NCBI RefSeq assembly: GCF_946478835.1
Contig: NZ_CAMLDV010000012.1
Coordinates: 1-41,327, forward strand
DNA from: an uncultured Bdellovibrio sp.
GTDB lineage: Bacteria > Bdellovibrionota > Bdellovibrionia > Bdellovibrionales > Bdellovibrionaceae
DNA: 41,327 nt
Direction: 5' to 3'
The first letter of the stretch is position 1; every line of letters starts with the position of its first letter. Shown here piece after piece: positions 1 through 10,383 of the stretch. The notes under the pieces are model-generated. The model saw nothing but the letters and a program-made list of their open reading frames with translations, ran no database searches and had not been told where the DNA came from. Made by a program: the position numbers and the translations under genes.

Positions 1-47
1 ATAATTTGTTATTATTTGTTTTTATCTAATGATTTGATTTGTTTATG

Positions 48-557
48 TTAAATTTGTGAAGAACGCACGCGGATGACCTCTTCCACGGCTTTTCCGGAGC
101 GTTCGCGATAACGAATCGCAATTTCATTGTCGCCCTTTTGCAGCTGGATGAGGTCGGTTTGATATTTGTCAGCCCCGCTGATGAAAACGGAAGCCGTGTA
201 ACCATTGCTCTTGTTGACGATTTCAATGTCGCCATCTTTGAAGTTTTTAAGACAGTTTTTTCCCTGAAATTGGACAAAGCCACCAGAGACATCCAACTTG
301 TTCAAAGCCTTCTTTGCACAGCTCACATCATAGTGAGTGAAGTGCGAAATAGCCGGAGCCATCGCCGCCGCCGCTGTCACAGCAGGAATGCTGGCAGGAC
401 GACGCTCGCCGATTGTTGTCGCGGAATTTTGCGCAAGTTCATCGTTAGAAAATTCATCGTTGGCCGTCAGCGTGTGAAACGTCGGAATTCCCATTAAGAG
501 AACCAAAACAAGAGTGATAAAAAGAAACTGCGTGTCTGTTGGCTGACGTTTAAACAT
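48..557 (-). CDS. Exported or membrane-anchored hypothetical protein
   Basis: 169 residues, not recognised. A hydrophobic segment at residues 10-30 follows a short basic start and looks like an uncleaved anchor or signal peptide. A low-complexity Ala/Asn/Thr stretch follows (about 30-75), then a compact domain with two cysteines (about residues 80 and 103) that could form a disulfide. The start is well supported because TAGGAGG lies just upstream of the ATG. It is transcribed divergently from the lipoprotein gene at 696 across a 138-bp gap in which I see no convincing promoter. The 47 bp after its stop are very AT-rich and may contain its terminator, but the window ends there. Confidence 0.75.
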   Translation of the reverse strand: MFKRQPTDTQFLFITLVLVLLMGIPTFHTLTANDEFSNDELAQNSATTIGERRPASIPAVTAAAAMAPAISHFTHYDVSCAKKALNKLDVSGGFVQFQGKNCLKNFKDGDIEIVNKSNGYTASVFISGADKYQTDLIQLQKGDNEIAIRYRERSGKAVEEVIRVRSSQI

Positions 558-695
558 ATCCTCCTACATCGGCGCTTCGAGGCAGGACTTTAGCTGTGTC
601 AAAATGAGAATACCGGCGATTTATCCGCTTTTTGACTCAAGTGTTTCCATATTTCTTCCGTATTTTAGTCTAGTAAATTTCGGGGGAAAGTTACT

Positions 696-1793
696 ATGAC
701 CAAACGTATTCTCAAAAGGATCCGCAATTTCCGCGTCCTCTCAGGTCTATTGATCACTTTCCTCACTATTTTGAGTTTCCAAAACTGTGCTCCACAAAGC
801 CAAATGTGCACCAGCTCCGGTGCCGATTGCAGTACCGAAAGCGCAAGTTCTAGTCCTTCGACAGATAAGGGTTCCGTCTGGGGCAGCCGTCCCGGCAATG
901 GCAATTCCTCGGGAGTGGGCGTGGGTAGCGGCTCTGGCGGCAGTGGCTCCGTCAACATCGGCTCCAGCGGAAGCGGCGGTTCAGCGACGGGCGGCGGAGG
1001 AATTTCTGTCGGAAGTGGTGGCTCCTCAGGAGGAACTTCTTCTGGTGGCGGCGGCGTCACGGCTGGTGGCAGTGGAACTACAACAAACACAAGTTTCCGT
1101 TTCACAAAACAACCGCAAAGCGTTTCAGTGATAGAAGGTGCAAGCTTCACTATTGATGCGACTGTGTCTGGCGGAACTTATCCTTACACTTATCAATGGT
1201 ACAAAGACAATCAAGCGATCGGTAACGGCATGGGTGAGTACAGCTCTTACTTCGACACCGCTTATTCCTACAGCAAAGAAGGCAACTATCACATTGTTGT
1301 CAAAGACGCCAAAGGCCAGAGCATTCAAAGCTCGATTGCGCGCGTGACGGTGCAAGAACAGGCGGGCAATTGCCCTGCGGGTTCTTATTTCACTTTCACC
1401 AACGCGACGTATGACAGCGGTTATGGATATTTCGCTGACTACTTTGATAGTCCGCGCGGAAAATATTTATTGCATCAAAGCTACGACACGATGAATTTCC
1501 TTTATCAGTATCGCAGTTACACGAAGCTTTACGATTACAATGTGCCAAGCACTCTCGCTTATGTCGCGAAAACTTATATCAGTTGTCGCACAGAAATTCC
1601 GCGCATTCACACGCCAACACCCAATCCGTCTTATGATGGCGACTGGGGTTACGGCAATCGCTTTAATGACAACGGTTATTGGACGTATCAAGGTGCTGTG
1701 AATTTCGAGTGTCACAACAAACGATTGAAGTTGATTTCAAACACTTGTAAGTGGGTGCAAAATCCTAATTACAACAATGGCGGCGGCGGCTAG
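696..1793 (+). CDS. Gly/Ser-rich lipoprotein with an Ig-like domain
   Basis: 365 residues. A basic N-terminus and hydrophobic segment end in FQNC with Cys31, a probable though non-canonical lipobox, so the protein is probably a surface or periplasmic lipoprotein. Residues about 65-130 are almost pure Gly/Ser/Thr, a long flexible tether. Residues about 133-218 resemble an Ig-like fold, with a YQWYKD strand and a closing V-T-V strand. The C-terminal half is rich in Tyr, Asn and aromatic residues and has paired cysteines. It ends in a run of glycines. GGGGAAAG lies upstream of the ATG. The stop codon directly abuts the stop of the converging gene at 1794, so no terminator fits between them. Function unknown; adhesion or prey contact is only a guess. 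Confidence 0.8.
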   Translation: MTKRILKRIRNFRVLSGLLITFLTILSFQNCAPQSQMCTSSGADCSTESASSSPSTDKGSVWGSRPGNGNSSGVGVGSGSGGSGSVNIGSSGSGGSATGGGGISVGSGGSSGGTSSGGGGVTAGGSGTTTNTSFRFTKQPQSVSVIEGASFTIDATVSGGTYPYTYQWYKDNQAIGNGMGEYSSYFDTAYSYSKEGNYHIVVKDAKGQSIQSSIARVTVQEQAGNCPAGSYFTFTNATYDSGYGYFADYFDSPRGKYLLHQSYDTMNFLYQYRSYTKLYDYNVPSTLAYVAKTYISCRTEIPRIHTPTPNPSYDGDWGYGNRFNDNGYWTYQGAVNFECHNKRLKLISNTCKWVQNPNYNNGGGG

Positions 1794-2060
1794 TTACGCC
1801 CTGTTCTTGTCTATCACAGCTCCTAAGATTAATAAAAATGCCAGAAGCCGAATCACAAAAATATAGGTGTGAACCTCGTTCTGTATTTGTATAAACAGAA
1901 AAAACCATCGTTCAATGGCCAGCAAAAAGAAAGCGGCGGCAAAGATCGCAAAAAAGCGGTCTTTGGTTTTCCGCCAAAACTTCAAAAAGAAAATGCCTGC
2001 GACGAACGAAGCCATCATCACAGCGCCATAAATAAAATTATTTAAATCAACCTTGTCCAT
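1794..2060 (-). CDS. Small three-helix membrane protein, DUF5985-like
   Basis: 88 residues with three hydrophobic segments (about 9-27, 35-56 and 63-82). The short basic loop between helices 1 and 2 (FWRKTKDRFF) and the ERWFF motif in helix 2 resemble the small DUF5985 membrane family. It is the last gene of the signalling operon. Its ATG comes one base after the stop of the preceding gene, which suggests translational coupling. The next gene encodes a similar protein, so the two probably arose by duplication and may form a heteromer. Biochemical role unknown. The family assignment is from memory of the family's pattern. Confidence 0.72.
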   Translation of the reverse strand: MDKVDLNNFIYGAVMMASFVAGIFFLKFWRKTKDRFFAIFAAAFFLLAIERWFFLFIQIQNEVHTYIFVIRLLAFLLILGAVIDKNRA

Positions 2061-2061
2061 A

Positions 2062-2319
2062 CTACACCGTATCCCAAATCAAACCGTAAAGCAGAACCGC
2101 CATAGCTATTAAAGACGAAAACGCCCGCACCGTCGTGAGGTCATAGTTGGGGCCAAGGCTGAAATCGATCGAAAGAAGAATATTATTAATAGCAATACCG
2201 ACAAAACAGATGCTGCTCCATAATAACAATCTTGTACGGTTTTGCCGGTAGGCCCGCAAAAGAACTATGGCCACGCCAAGGCTCATCAACGAACAAAGCA
2301 TGTAGACAAAATAAACCAT
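2062..2319 (-). CDS. Small three-helix membrane protein, DUF5985-like (paralogue)
   Basis: 85 residues with three predicted helices (about 3-22, 32-52 and 63-82). The loop after helix 1 is basic (RAYRQNRTR), and helix 2 carries the pattern W-S-S-I-C-F. It resembles the neighbouring 88-residue protein in size and topology. AAGGA with a six-base spacer precedes the ATG and lies inside the end of the upstream winged-helix gene. It sits in the kinase operon, so a membrane output or sensing role for the otherwise soluble kinases is a reasonable inference but is not shown. Confidence 0.72.
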   Translation of the reverse strand: MVYFVYMLCSLMSLGVAIVLLRAYRQNRTRLLLWSSICFVGIAINNILLSIDFSLGPNYDLTTVRAFSSLIAMAVLLYGLIWDTV

Positions 2320-2321
2320 AG

Positions 2322-2699
2322 CTAATCCTTCTTAATTTTAAATGCATTCGCGAAGTCTCGAATGCTATCCATGGGTTGAGCGTAAATACTGCTAATTGTG
2401 CTGGAGCGACGATGAGCGTAGAGGACCTCAAGATCACCGATGATCCGTACGACATCTGGTTCGTCAGTCAAACGGAAGCTGTCCGTTCTTTCATCGGGAA
2501 CAACCAACTTCACACTGGCAAGTTCATGGAGCTGTGCCGCTGCATAAGAATTGTTTGTGCGCATTTCTCCACTTAACTCTGCGGCAGTCCAAGAGCGAGA
2601 GGGATTTTGTTTTAACAATAAAAGCAATTCCAAGAGAGACACAGAAGAAATATATTTTCTTATGAATTCGCGGATTTCATAGGGGATTTCACTCGACAC
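2322..2699 (-). CDS. Winged-helix protein of a kinase operon
   Basis: 125 residues from the chosen GTG. Residues about 20-85 have a winged-helix pattern: a helix rich in Leu, a W-T-A-A-E-L-S helix, a recognition-like helix with A-A-A-Q-L, then a hydrophobic wing ending in F-R-L-T. The C-terminus carries a conserved-looking segment with I-Y, D-S-I-R-D-F-A and a basic end. A longer reading would start at a TTG at 2735. I prefer the GTG at 2699 because AGGGGAG lies four bases before it and overlaps the stop of the upstream kinase by only 11 bp, a normal coupled arrangement. It could be a DNA-binding output of the kinases or a protein-interaction module. Confidence 0.7.
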   Translation of the reverse strand: MSSEIPYEIREFIRKYISSVSLLELLLLLKQNPSRSWTAAELSGEMRTNNSYAAAQLHELASVKLVVPDERTDSFRLTDEPDVVRIIGDLEVLYAHRRSSTISSIYAQPMDSIRDFANAFKIKKD

Positions 2700-4758
2700 T
2701 TCGCTCCCCTTCTTCTTTGTCACGTTTAGGTACAAGCTTTATAAGATGTTCTATCAGAGTGTTGAATTCAACAGGCTTTGAAAGGTGATCATCACAACCA
2801 GCTTCAATGCTTTTATCTTTTTCTTCGTTTAAAGCGTGGGCAGTTAAAGCAATGATAGGTGTTTTATTGCCTTGAGCCCGCAACTGTCGGGTGGCTTCAT
2901 AGCCATCCATTAATGGCATTTGAATATCCATCAAGATAGCATCGAAATTTCCAGCCAAAGCCTTTTCTACGCCTTCGTGTCCATTGTCTGCGACCTCGAC
3001 TTGAGCGCCTGCAAGATTTAAGAAATGCACCATCAATGCCTGATTGTCGACAACGTCTTCCACTAAAAGAATGCGCATGGATTTCAAGCGACCATCGCCA
3101 CGCTTTGGAAATTTTTTGGATTTTCGATTTGTCGCTGTTGCCAAGTTGTTTACAAAAGCTGTGTCCGGTAAGGCCGGGGCTTCAACAATAACCAAGAAAT
3201 TGCTACCGCGCCCTTGTTCACTGCTTACCAAAGAAATGTCGCCGTCCATGGCCCGCGCCAATTGTCGTGATAAAGCCAGTCCCAACCCGGTCCCACCAAA
3301 CTTGCGTGTGGTAGAACTGTCCCCTTGAACGAAAGGTTGAAAAAGATTTTCGGCATGTTCGCGGGAAATTCCAACGCCTGTATCATTGATTCGAAATTCC
3401 ATTCTGTCTTTTTCACCCGGATGCTCCTTCGCGTGCCACGCCACGTTGACTTCAACGAATCCGCGTTGTGTAAATTTAATTGCGTTACCAATAAGATTCA
3501 GAAGAATCTGGCGCAGTCTTGTTGGATCAGAAATGATTGTGCGGGGAATTTCCGTGTCTAAGCCAAAACGGAGCTCCAGTCCCTTGTCCATTGCCTGCAA
3601 CTGCAACAGGTTTTTGAGGTCATCCAAAAGAATCGGCACATCGACAGCGACTTTTTCCATTTGCATGTGACCGGACTCCACTTTGGAGATATCCAAAATT
3701 TCATCGATGATTTTAAGCAACTGGCTGGCATTTCTTTGCACGGTGTGAATACAGTTCACACGTTCTTCGGGGGTTTGATTCGGATCCAGCATCAGCTCCG
3801 TAAAACCAAGGATTGCATTCATCGGTGTGCGAATTTCGTGGCTCATATTGGCCAAAAAGCTGGTCTTTGAATGGCTGGCCGCTTTGGCTTGTTTTTCCGC
3901 TTCAATGAGTTTTAATTCTGCGATCTTGCGATCATTGATGTCGGTACAAGTTCCCAACCAACTTCCTACTTGTCCACCAGGAGTGAGTTCAGCAACGACT
4001 TTCACCCAGAACCAGTGCCACTCTCCCTGCTGGTTGCGTACTTTCATTTCGACATCAAAGGGTTTTCCTTCCGACATCGAATCCAGCCACGTCTTTAAAA
4101 AAAGTCTCAAGTCCTCTGCCTCCATGGCAGTCTGCCATTTATCACCGGAACTTTGTTCTAGGGTAAGGCCCGTATAATCCGTCCAGCCTTTATTTACATA
4201 ATCCAGATTTCCATCGCTACGAGCCCGCCACACCATGTGCGGAATGGCGTCGGCTAAATTGCGATACCGTTTCAGACTTTCATTTTCTAGCTCCGCCAAC
4301 CGAAAGTAACGTTCCCTTCTTTCACTTTCACGAATTCTTTCGGCTTGTTGTTGCAGTTGTCGCGATTTTCTAAATAATTCCAAAAACACGCTGGCTTTGG
4401 CTCTTAAAATCTGCGGCTCAAATGGTTTAAAGATATAGTCCACTGCTCCGGATTCATAACCGCGATAGATATAGCGGTCGTCTTTGTTAATCGCCGTAAC
4501 AAAAATAATCGGTGTTAATTTATATTTTTCATTCTGACGAATACGCTGCGCTGTTTGAAAGCCGTCCATTTCCGGCATCTGCACGTCGAGCAAGATCAAG
4601 CCGAAATCATAGTGCCCCAACAGGTCCAAAGCTTCTTGACCTGACTGGGCTTTCACTAAGTTGATGTCAGGCATATTCAAGACGGCCTCAAGCGCAATCA
4701 GACCGTCAATCCTGTCATCCACAATGAGAATGTCTACGATGTTTGACGTTTTTTCCAT
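2689..4758 (-). CDS. Hybrid histidine kinase, REC-PAS-HisKA-HATPase-REC
   Basis: 689 residues, no transmembrane segment, so cytoplasmic. Domains in order: receiver at about 8-125 with phospho-acceptor Asp58 (LLDVQMP); a coiled linker; PAS/PAC at about 165-285; HisKA with His307 in NMSHEIRTPMN; HATPase with the N-box NLIGNAIKFT and G-boxes DTGVGIS and GGTGLGL; and a second receiver at about 562-680 with Asp611 (LMDIQMP). The N-terminal receiver suggests that it takes a phosphate or signal from a partner, probably the poly-HAMP kinase whose gene ends two bases upstream. The kinase core and both receivers look intact. Its start overlaps no Shine-Dalgarno at a normal distance, so translation is probably coupled to the upstream gene. 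Confidence 0.93.
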   Translation of the reverse strand: MEKTSNIVDILIVDDRIDGLIALEAVLNMPDINLVKAQSGQEALDLLGHYDFGLILLDVQMPEMDGFQTAQRIRQNEKYKLTPIIFVTAINKDDRYIYRGYESGAVDYIFKPFEPQILRAKASVFLELFRKSRQLQQQAERIRESERRERYFRLAELENESLKRYRNLADAIPHMVWRARSDGNLDYVNKGWTDYTGLTLEQSSGDKWQTAMEAEDLRLFLKTWLDSMSEGKPFDVEMKVRNQQGEWHWFWVKVVAELTPGGQVGSWLGTCTDINDRKIAELKLIEAEKQAKAASHSKTSFLANMSHEIRTPMNAILGFTELMLDPNQTPEERVNCIHTVQRNASQLLKIIDEILDISKVESGHMQMEKVAVDVPILLDDLKNLLQLQAMDKGLELRFGLDTEIPRTIISDPTRLRQILLNLIGNAIKFTQRGFVEVNVAWHAKEHPGEKDRMEFRINDTGVGISREHAENLFQPFVQGDSSTTRKFGGTGLGLALSRQLARAMDGDISLVSSEQGRGSNFLVIVEAPALPDTAFVNNLATATNRKSKKFPKRGDGRLKSMRILLVEDVVDNQALMVHFLNLAGAQVEVADNGHEGVEKALAGNFDAILMDIQMPLMDGYEATRQLRAQGNKTPIIALTAHALNEEKDKSIEAGCDDHLSKPVEFNTLIEHLIKLVPKRDKEEGERSVE

Positions 4759-4760
4759 TC

Positions 4761-7700
4761 CTAATCTACCTGTGGGGAACTCTTTTTCTTAGGAAGCCAT
4801 GAATACATCACCGCCAACAAGTAGGCTTCATCCACAGGTTTCGTGACATAGTCAGAGGCTCCCGCTTCCAAACATTTTTCACGGTCTCCTTTCATCGCTT
4901 TTGCGGTTAAGGAAATAATAGGAAGATGTTCAAATTCTTCGAGCTTGCGAATTTCCCTTGTCGCTTCAATGCCATCCATTTCCGGCATCATCGTGTCCAT
5001 CAAGACAAGATCGGTGTCGGGATTTTCTTGCAGCATACGGATTCCCTGCTCTCCATTTTCGGCATAGATCACATTCATACCGCGCATTTTTAGAACACTG
5101 GAAAGAGCAAAGACATTTCTGACGTCATCATCCACGATCAGAATTTTTCGTCCAGTGAAGTCAGCATCCAGCGGAAGAGGGGCTGCTTCCGTGGGTTCTT
5201 CTACGGTGCTTCCTAAAACGGAAACGTCGGGACTTGAATACTTCTGCGGAAGATAAAGGGTAAAGCTGCTGCCAACTCCCGGCTGACTTTCAACCTCGAT
5301 GACTCCACCCAAAAGACGTGCGATCTCACGACTGATTGTCAGACCCAGCCCCGTTCCACCGTATTTTCTGCTGGTTGTTCCATCCGCTTGCTGGAAGGCC
5401 TCAAAGATCAGTTTTTGTTTGTCGGCCGGAATACCGATACCTGTGTCGGTCACGCGGAAGATGACATCCATTTTAGATTTATCTTTCACGGACTCTTTGT
5501 TGCGATCATCGAGCATCAGTTGTAATTTCACATAGCCTTTTTCAGTGAACTTAAAGGCATTGGACAAAAGATTTTTAAGAATCTGATGCAGACGGTTTTC
5601 ATCCGTAATGATCTCTGGCGGAAGATCCGGACTTGTTTCAACCGTGAACTCAAGACCCTTGTGCTCCGCAACCGGACGGAATGTTTGCTCAATATATTCT
5701 TTCACTTCCACCATCGAAACAAGCTTCGGCGTCACAGGCATTTTTCCTGCTTCCACTTTGGAAAGATCTAGAATTTCATTGATCAATGCCAATAAGTCCT
5801 GACCTGCCGAATGCACGGTGCTCGCAAACTTGACTTGCTCGTTGCTGAGATTTTTATCGCGATTTTCAGCCAACGTTTTCGACAAGATCAGCAAGCTATT
5901 AAGCGGCGTTCGCAATTCGTGAGACATGTTCGCCAGGAATTCCGATTTGTATTTGGAAATGAGAGAAAGCTGTTCCGCTTTTTCCTCCAAAGAACGGCTG
6001 GCCAATTCGACCTCTTGGTTTTTGACTTCCAAAAGTTTTGCTTTTTCTTCGAGCTCTTTGGCTTGCGCCTCCAGTTCGACATTGGAACGTTTGAGTTCTT
6101 GAAGAAGTTCTTCTGTACGCATACTTGACGAAATCATATTCAAGATAACGCCGACACTGTCCATCAACTGGTCCAAGAAGTTGATGTAGTTTTGTGAGAA
6201 TGGAATCACCGACGCAAGTTCAATCACGGCTTTCAGCTCGCCTTCGAAAAGCACCGGTAGCACAATGATATTGCGTGGTTTTTCATCGACGATACTGGAT
6301 GTGATCATCACGTTATCATCGTCTGGAGGGCAGGTCAGCAGGATGCGTTTTTTCTCAAACGCGCATTGTCCGACCAAACCTTCTTTTAATTTGAATTTAT
6401 TGTTCACGCGCTTTCTTTCCGAATAAGCGTAGCTCGCAATTAAATTCAAACTTGGTTCATTGTTTTCCATCTCAAGCATGTAGAACGTGCCTTGGCGCGC
6501 ATCTACCAGAGGCGTTAGTTCCGACATAATCAGTTGAGCAACCGAAGCGATACTTCTTTGACCTTGCATCATGCCAGAGAACTTCGCGAGATTTGTTTTC
6601 AACCAGTCTTGCTCATTATTTTTCTGAGTTGTCTCTTTCAGGTTCGAGATCATCTGATTGATATTTTCTGAAAGGGCCGCAACCTCACCTTCCGCTTCAA
6701 CGGTGATGGATCGAGTTAAATCCCCTTTTGTTACGGCAGTTGATACTTCAGCAATCGCACGCACTTGGGTCGTTAAGTTTCCGGCAAGCTGATTCACGTT
6801 GTCTGTTAAGTCTTTCCAAGTACCAGACGCTCCTGGTACGCTGGCCTGACCGCCGAGCTTTCCTTCGATACCTACTTCACGGGCAACGGTTGTTACCTGA
6901 TCGGCAAACGTGCGCAGAGTGTCCGTCATCGAGTTGATTGTTTCAGCAAGAGCGGCCACTTCCCCTTTGGCTTCAAGAACGAATTTTTGATTCAAGTCAC
7001 CGTTGGCAACCGCCGTTACGACTTTCACGATACCGCGAACTTGCGTTGTCAAATTCGACGCCATGAAGTTCACGTTATCCGTTAAGTCTTTCCAGGTTCC
7101 GGCAACACCCGGTACGCGCGCTTGCGCTCCAAGTTTACCTTCGATACCTACTTCGCGGGCGACGGTTGTTACCTGATCGGCAAACGTACGCAGGGTGTCC
7201 GTCATCGAATTGATTGTCTCAGCAAGAGCGGCCACTTCCCCTTTGGCTTCAAGAACGAATTTTTGATTCAAGTCACCGTTGGCAACCGCCGTCACGACTT
7301 TCACGATACCACGCACTTGCATGGTCAGATTCGAGGCCATGATATTTACGTTATCTGTTAAGTCTTTCCAGGTTCCAGAAACCCCTCGAACTTCGGCTTG
7401 TCCTCCGAGGCGTCCTTCCGTACCTACTTCTTTTGCAACACGAGTCACCTCGGCCGCAAACGAGTTGAGCTGGTCCACCATCGTATTGATGGTGTTTTTG
7501 AGTTCTAAGATCTCACCCTTGGCATCAACCGTGATCTTTTGTGATAAGTCGCCATTCGCCACCGCTGTCGTTACTTTCGCGATATTACGAACCTGCGCTG
7601 TCAAGTTGGCAGCAAGACCATTCACGTTGTCGGTCAAATCTTTCCAAGTTCCCGACACACCTTTTACGTCCGCCTGACCACCCAGTTTACCTTCAGTACC

Positions 7701-10274
7701 TACCTCTTTCGCCACACGAGTTACCTCGGCTGCAAACGAGTTCAACTGATCCACCATGACGTTGATGGTGTTTTTGAGTTCTAAGATTTCGCCTTTAGCG
7801 TCAACCGTGATCTTTTGTGACAAGTCACCTTTCGCAACCGCTGTCGTTACTTTTGCGATGTTACGAACCTGGGCTGTTAGATTTCCTGCAAGACCATTTA
7901 CGTTATCTGTTAAATCTTTCCACGTTCCTGAGACACCTTTTACATCGGCTTGTCCGCCGAGTTTTCCCTCGGTACCAACGTCCTTCGCAACACGAGTCAC
8001 CTCGGCCGCAAACGAGTTGAGCTGATCCACCATGACGTTGATGGTATTTTTTAATTCAAAGATTTCGCCTTTGGCATCAACCGTGATTTTTTGCGACAAG
8101 TCCCCATTGGCAACCGCTGTTGTTACCTTCGCGATGTTACGAACCTGCGCTGTCAGATTGTTCGCGAAACCGTTTACGTTATCCGTTAGATCCTTCCAAG
8201 TTCCAGAAACTCCCTTTACTTCGGCTTGACCGCCCAGACGTCCTTCGGTTCCCACTTCTTTCGCCACACGAGTCACCTCGGCCGCGAAGGAAGACAACTG
8301 ATCCACCATGACGTTGATCGTATTTTTTAATTCTAAGATTTCACCTCTAGCATCAACGGTGATTTTTTGTGACAAGTCACCTTTTGCAACCGCCGTTGTT
8401 ACTTTCGCGATGTTACGAACTTGGTCCGTTAAGTTTCCGGCCAAACTATTTACGTTATCTGTTAAGTCTTTCCATGTTCCAGAAACCCCACGCACTTCGG
8501 CTTGTCCACCGAGTTTTCCCTCTGTACCTACCTCTTTCGCGACACGAGTCACCTCGGCCGCAAACGAGTTGAGCTGATCCACCATCGTGTTGATTGTATT
8601 TTTAAGTTCTAAGATTTCGCCTTTGGCATCAACCGTGATCTTTTGTGACAAGTCCCCTGTCGCAACCGCCGTTGTTACTTTCGCGATGTTACGAACCTGC
8701 GCTGTCAAATTTCCTGCAAGACCATTTACGTTATCTGTTAAATCTTTCCACGTTCCCGACACACCTTTTACGTCCGCTTGTCCACCCAGTTTACCTTCAG
8801 TACCCACCTCTTTTGCGACACGGGTTACCTCAGCAGCGAAGGAACGAAGCGTATCCACCATCGTATTGATGGTGTCTTTAAGTTCTTGGATCTCACCTTT
8901 GGCATCAACCGTGATCTTTTGCGACAAGTCCCCGTTGGCAACCGCTGTTGTTACTTTTGCGATGTTACGAACCTGTGCCGTCAGATTATTTGCAAGACCA
9001 TTTACGTTATCTGTTAAGTCCTTCCAAGTTCCGGAAACTCCTTTTACGTCGGCCTGACCGCCCAATCGCCCTTCGGTACCTACGTCTTTCGCAACACGAG
9101 TCACCTCGGCCGCGAATGATGACAACTGATCCACCATGACGTTGATGGTATTCTTGAGTTCCAAGATTTCGCCTCTGGCATCAACGGTAATTTTTTGTGA
9201 CAAGTCCCCGTTGGCAACGGCGGTTGTTACTTTCGCGATGTTACGAACCTGCGCTGTCAGATTGTTTGCAAGACCATTTACGTTGTCTGTTAAGTCTTTC
9301 CAAGTTCCAGAAACCCCTTTTACGTCGGCCTGACCGCCCAGACGGCCTTCCGTACCCACTTCTTTCGCCACACGAGTCACTTCGGCCGCGAATGATGACA
9401 ACTGATCCACCATGACGTTGATGGTGTTTTTCAATTCAAAGATTTCCCCTTTGGCATCGACCGTGATTTTTTGTGAAAGGTCACCTTTCGCAACCGCCGT
9501 TGTTACTTTGGCGATGTTACGAACTTGATCTGTTAAGTTTCCGGCAAGACCATTCACATTATCAGTCAGGTCGCGCCAAATTCCCAAAGCCCCTCTCACG
9601 TCGGCCTGTCCACCGAGTTTTCCTTCAGTACCCACCTCTTTGGCGACGCGGGCGACTTCCGAAGCGAAAGAGTTTAATTGATCCACCATCGTATTAACCG
9701 TCGTACCGATGCGAAGGAACTCCCCTTTCACCATGCGACCGTCAATTTCCATCGTCATTTTTTGTGACAAGTCGCCTTTCGCAACCGATGTGATGACACG
9801 TGCGACTTCTTGAGTCGGTTGAACCAGATCTCCGATAAGCAAATTAACCGAATCTACGCTTACTGCCCAAGCTCCACGAACCGTCCCCATATTCACGCGT
9901 TCATTCATACGGCCTTCTTGACCGACAGTGCTGCGCACACGGACGAATTCATTGGCCATATTTTCATTGAGCTCGATGATGTCATTCAACACTTCGCCGA
10001 TTTCTGAAATGATACCTTCTTGACCGACGGCCATTCTGGAAGAGAAATCCCCGCGACGGACAGCTTTGACTGTTAGGAGAAGTTGACGAAGCTGCTCTTT
10101 GGTTTCCGCATCGAAGTTGTTTCCGAAAGCATTTGCTTCTGCCTCAAGATGGTTGCGCTGTTTTTTTAATGCCTGCTTACGTTCCGCTTCAGTAAAAGTT
10201 TTGGTTGAGGCCAGAGCCTTCGGATTTTTTTTCGATTTCGTTTTAACTTCAAAATTCGTATCCAACTTCGCCAC
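4761..10274 (-). CDS. Giant poly-HAMP hybrid histidine kinase (Nik1-like)
   Basis: 1837 residues with no transmembrane segment. After a basic N-terminus, residues about 60-1215 are a chain of HAMP units. I count 13 canonical units marked by a GD(L/F) motif, alternating with 12 divergent units marked by VG(T/I/Q)EG, on a 92-residue period. Then come a GAF domain (about 1245-1405), a Glu-rich coiled coil, HisKA with His1452 ([11 protein letters not shown]), HATPase with [17 protein letters not shown] and GGTGLGL, and a receiver with Asp1760 (LMDTMMP). The architecture matches group III (Nik1/Os-1) kinases, which sense osmotic or envelope stress, but with roughly twice as many HAMP units. The GTG start is supported by AGGAGG eight bases upstream. 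It is the first gene of a five-gene operon. Confidence 0.93.
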   Translation of the reverse strand: MAKLDTNFEVKTKSKKNPKALASTKTFTEAERKQALKKQRNHLEAEANAFGNNFDAETKEQLRQLLLTVKAVRRGDFSSRMAVGQEGIISEIGEVLNDIIELNENMANEFVRVRSTVGQEGRMNERVNMGTVRGAWAVSVDSVNLLIGDLVQPTQEVARVITSVAKGDLSQKMTMEIDGRMVKGEFLRIGTTVNTMVDQLNSFASEVARVAKEVGTEGKLGGQADVRGALGIWRDLTDNVNGLAGNLTDQVRNIAKVTTAVAKGDLSQKITVDAKGEIFELKNTINVMVDQLSSFAAEVTRVAKEVGTEGRLGGQADVKGVSGTWKDLTDNVNGLANNLTAQVRNIAKVTTAVANGDLSQKITVDARGEILELKNTINVMVDQLSSFAAEVTRVAKDVGTEGRLGGQADVKGVSGTWKDLTDNVNGLANNLTAQVRNIAKVTTAVANGDLSQKITVDAKGEIQELKDTINTMVDTLRSFAAEVTRVAKEVGTEGKLGGQADVKGVSGTWKDLTDNVNGLAGNLTAQVRNIAKVTTAVATGDLSQKITVDAKGEILELKNTINTMVDQLNSFAAEVTRVAKEVGTEGKLGGQAEVRGVSGTWKDLTDNVNSLAGNLTDQVRNIAKVTTAVAKGDLSQKITVDARGEILELKNTINVMVDQLSSFAAEVTRVAKEVGTEGRLGGQAEVKGVSGTWKDLTDNVNGFANNLTAQVRNIAKVTTAVANGDLSQKITVDAKGEIFELKNTINVMVDQLNSFAAEVTRVAKDVGTEGKLGGQADVKGVSGTWKDLTDNVNGLAGNLTAQVRNIAKVTTAVAKGDLSQKITVDAKGEILELKNTINVMVDQLNSFAAEVTRVAKEVGTEGKLGGQADVKGVSGTWKDLTDNVNGLAANLTAQVRNIAKVTTAVANGDLSQKITVDAKGEILELKNTINTMVDQLNSFAAEVTRVAKEVGTEGRLGGQAEVRGVSGTWKDLTDNVNIMASNLTMQVRGIVKVVTAVANGDLNQKFVLEAKGEVAALAETINSMTDTLRTFADQVTTVAREVGIEGKLGAQARVPGVAGTWKDLTDNVNFMASNLTTQVRGIVKVVTAVANGDLNQKFVLEAKGEVAALAETINSMTDTLRTFADQVTTVAREVGIEGKLGGQASVPGASGTWKDLTDNVNQLAGNLTTQVRAIAEVSTAVTKGDLTRSITVEAEGEVAALSENINQMISNLKETTQKNNEQDWLKTNLAKFSGMMQGQRSIASVAQLIMSELTPLVDARQGTFYMLEMENNEPSLNLIASYAYSERKRVNNKFKLKEGLVGQCAFEKKRILLTCPPDDDNVMITSSIVDEKPRNIIVLPVLFEGELKAVIELASVIPFSQNYINFLDQLMDSVGVILNMISSSMRTEELLQELKRSNVELEAQAKELEEKAKLLEVKNQEVELASRSLEEKAEQLSLISKYKSEFLANMSHELRTPLNSLLILSKTLAENRDKNLSNEQVKFASTVHSAGQDLLALINEILDLSKVEAGKMPVTPKLVSMVEVKEYIEQTFRPVAEHKGLEFTVETSPDLPPEIITDENRLHQILKNLLSNAFKFTEKGYVKLQLMLDDRNKESVKDKSKMDVIFRVTDTGIGIPADKQKLIFEAFQQADGTTSRKYGGTGLGLTISREIARLLGGVIEVESQPGVGSSFTLYLPQKYSSPDVSVLGSTVEEPTEAAPLPLDADFTGRKILIVDDDVRNVFALSSVLKMRGMNVIYAENGEQGIRMLQENPDTDLVLMDTMMPEMDGIEATREIRKLEEFEHLPIISLTAKAMKGDREKCLEAGASDYVTKPVDEAYLLAVMYSWLPKKKSSPQVD
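6728..9780 (-). repeat. 276-bp tandem repeats encoding HAMP pairs
   Basis: The poly-HAMP gene contains about eleven consecutive 276-bp units, each encoding one 92-residue HAMP pair. The eight central units (about 7400-9500) are close to identical in protein sequence. The two units at 6728-7370 form a more diverged subtype (GDLNQKF and VGIEG). Long stretches also match at the nucleotide level, and antisense reading frames recur at exact 276-bp multiples (7756, 8032, 8308, 9136). The pattern suggests recent duplication or gene conversion, and unit number probably varies between strains. Confidence 0.93.
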
Positions 10275-10282
10275 AAAGATTT

Positions 10283-10297
10283 CCTCCTGTTACAGGA
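10283..10297 (-). promoter_or_regulatory. Shine-Dalgarno partly paired in a small hairpin
   Basis: On the minus strand TCCTG-TAA-CAGGA precedes the GTG of the poly-HAMP kinase. The stem is 5 bp with a three-base loop, and its right arm includes the first four bases of AGGAGG. It is weak, but it may modulate initiation. Confidence 0.4.
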
Positions 10298-10383
10298 CGG
10301 CAAGAGCAATAACATTGGCGCAATCTTGGTAAACAAAATACAGGTTTATTGCCGCGTCTTAATGCAACTGACCGATTTCGTTA

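Noticed and set aside
558..695. Promoter with a perfect TTGACA on the minus strand near 600
   Set aside because: No acceptable -10 box lies 16-18 bp downstream, so I did not call it.
787..1131. Plus-strand 114-codon frame inside the Gly-rich lipoprotein
   Set aside because: It is an alternative frame of GC-rich low-complexity coding DNA, with no ribosome site.
7279..7677. Long open frames antisense to the HAMP repeats
   Set aside because: They recur at exact 276-bp multiples because the repeat itself is open on the other strand. They have no ribosome site or independent protein pattern.
6728..9780. Regular repeats considered as a CRISPR-like array
   Set aside because: The 276-bp period is entirely coding and in frame, with no short repeat-spacer structure.
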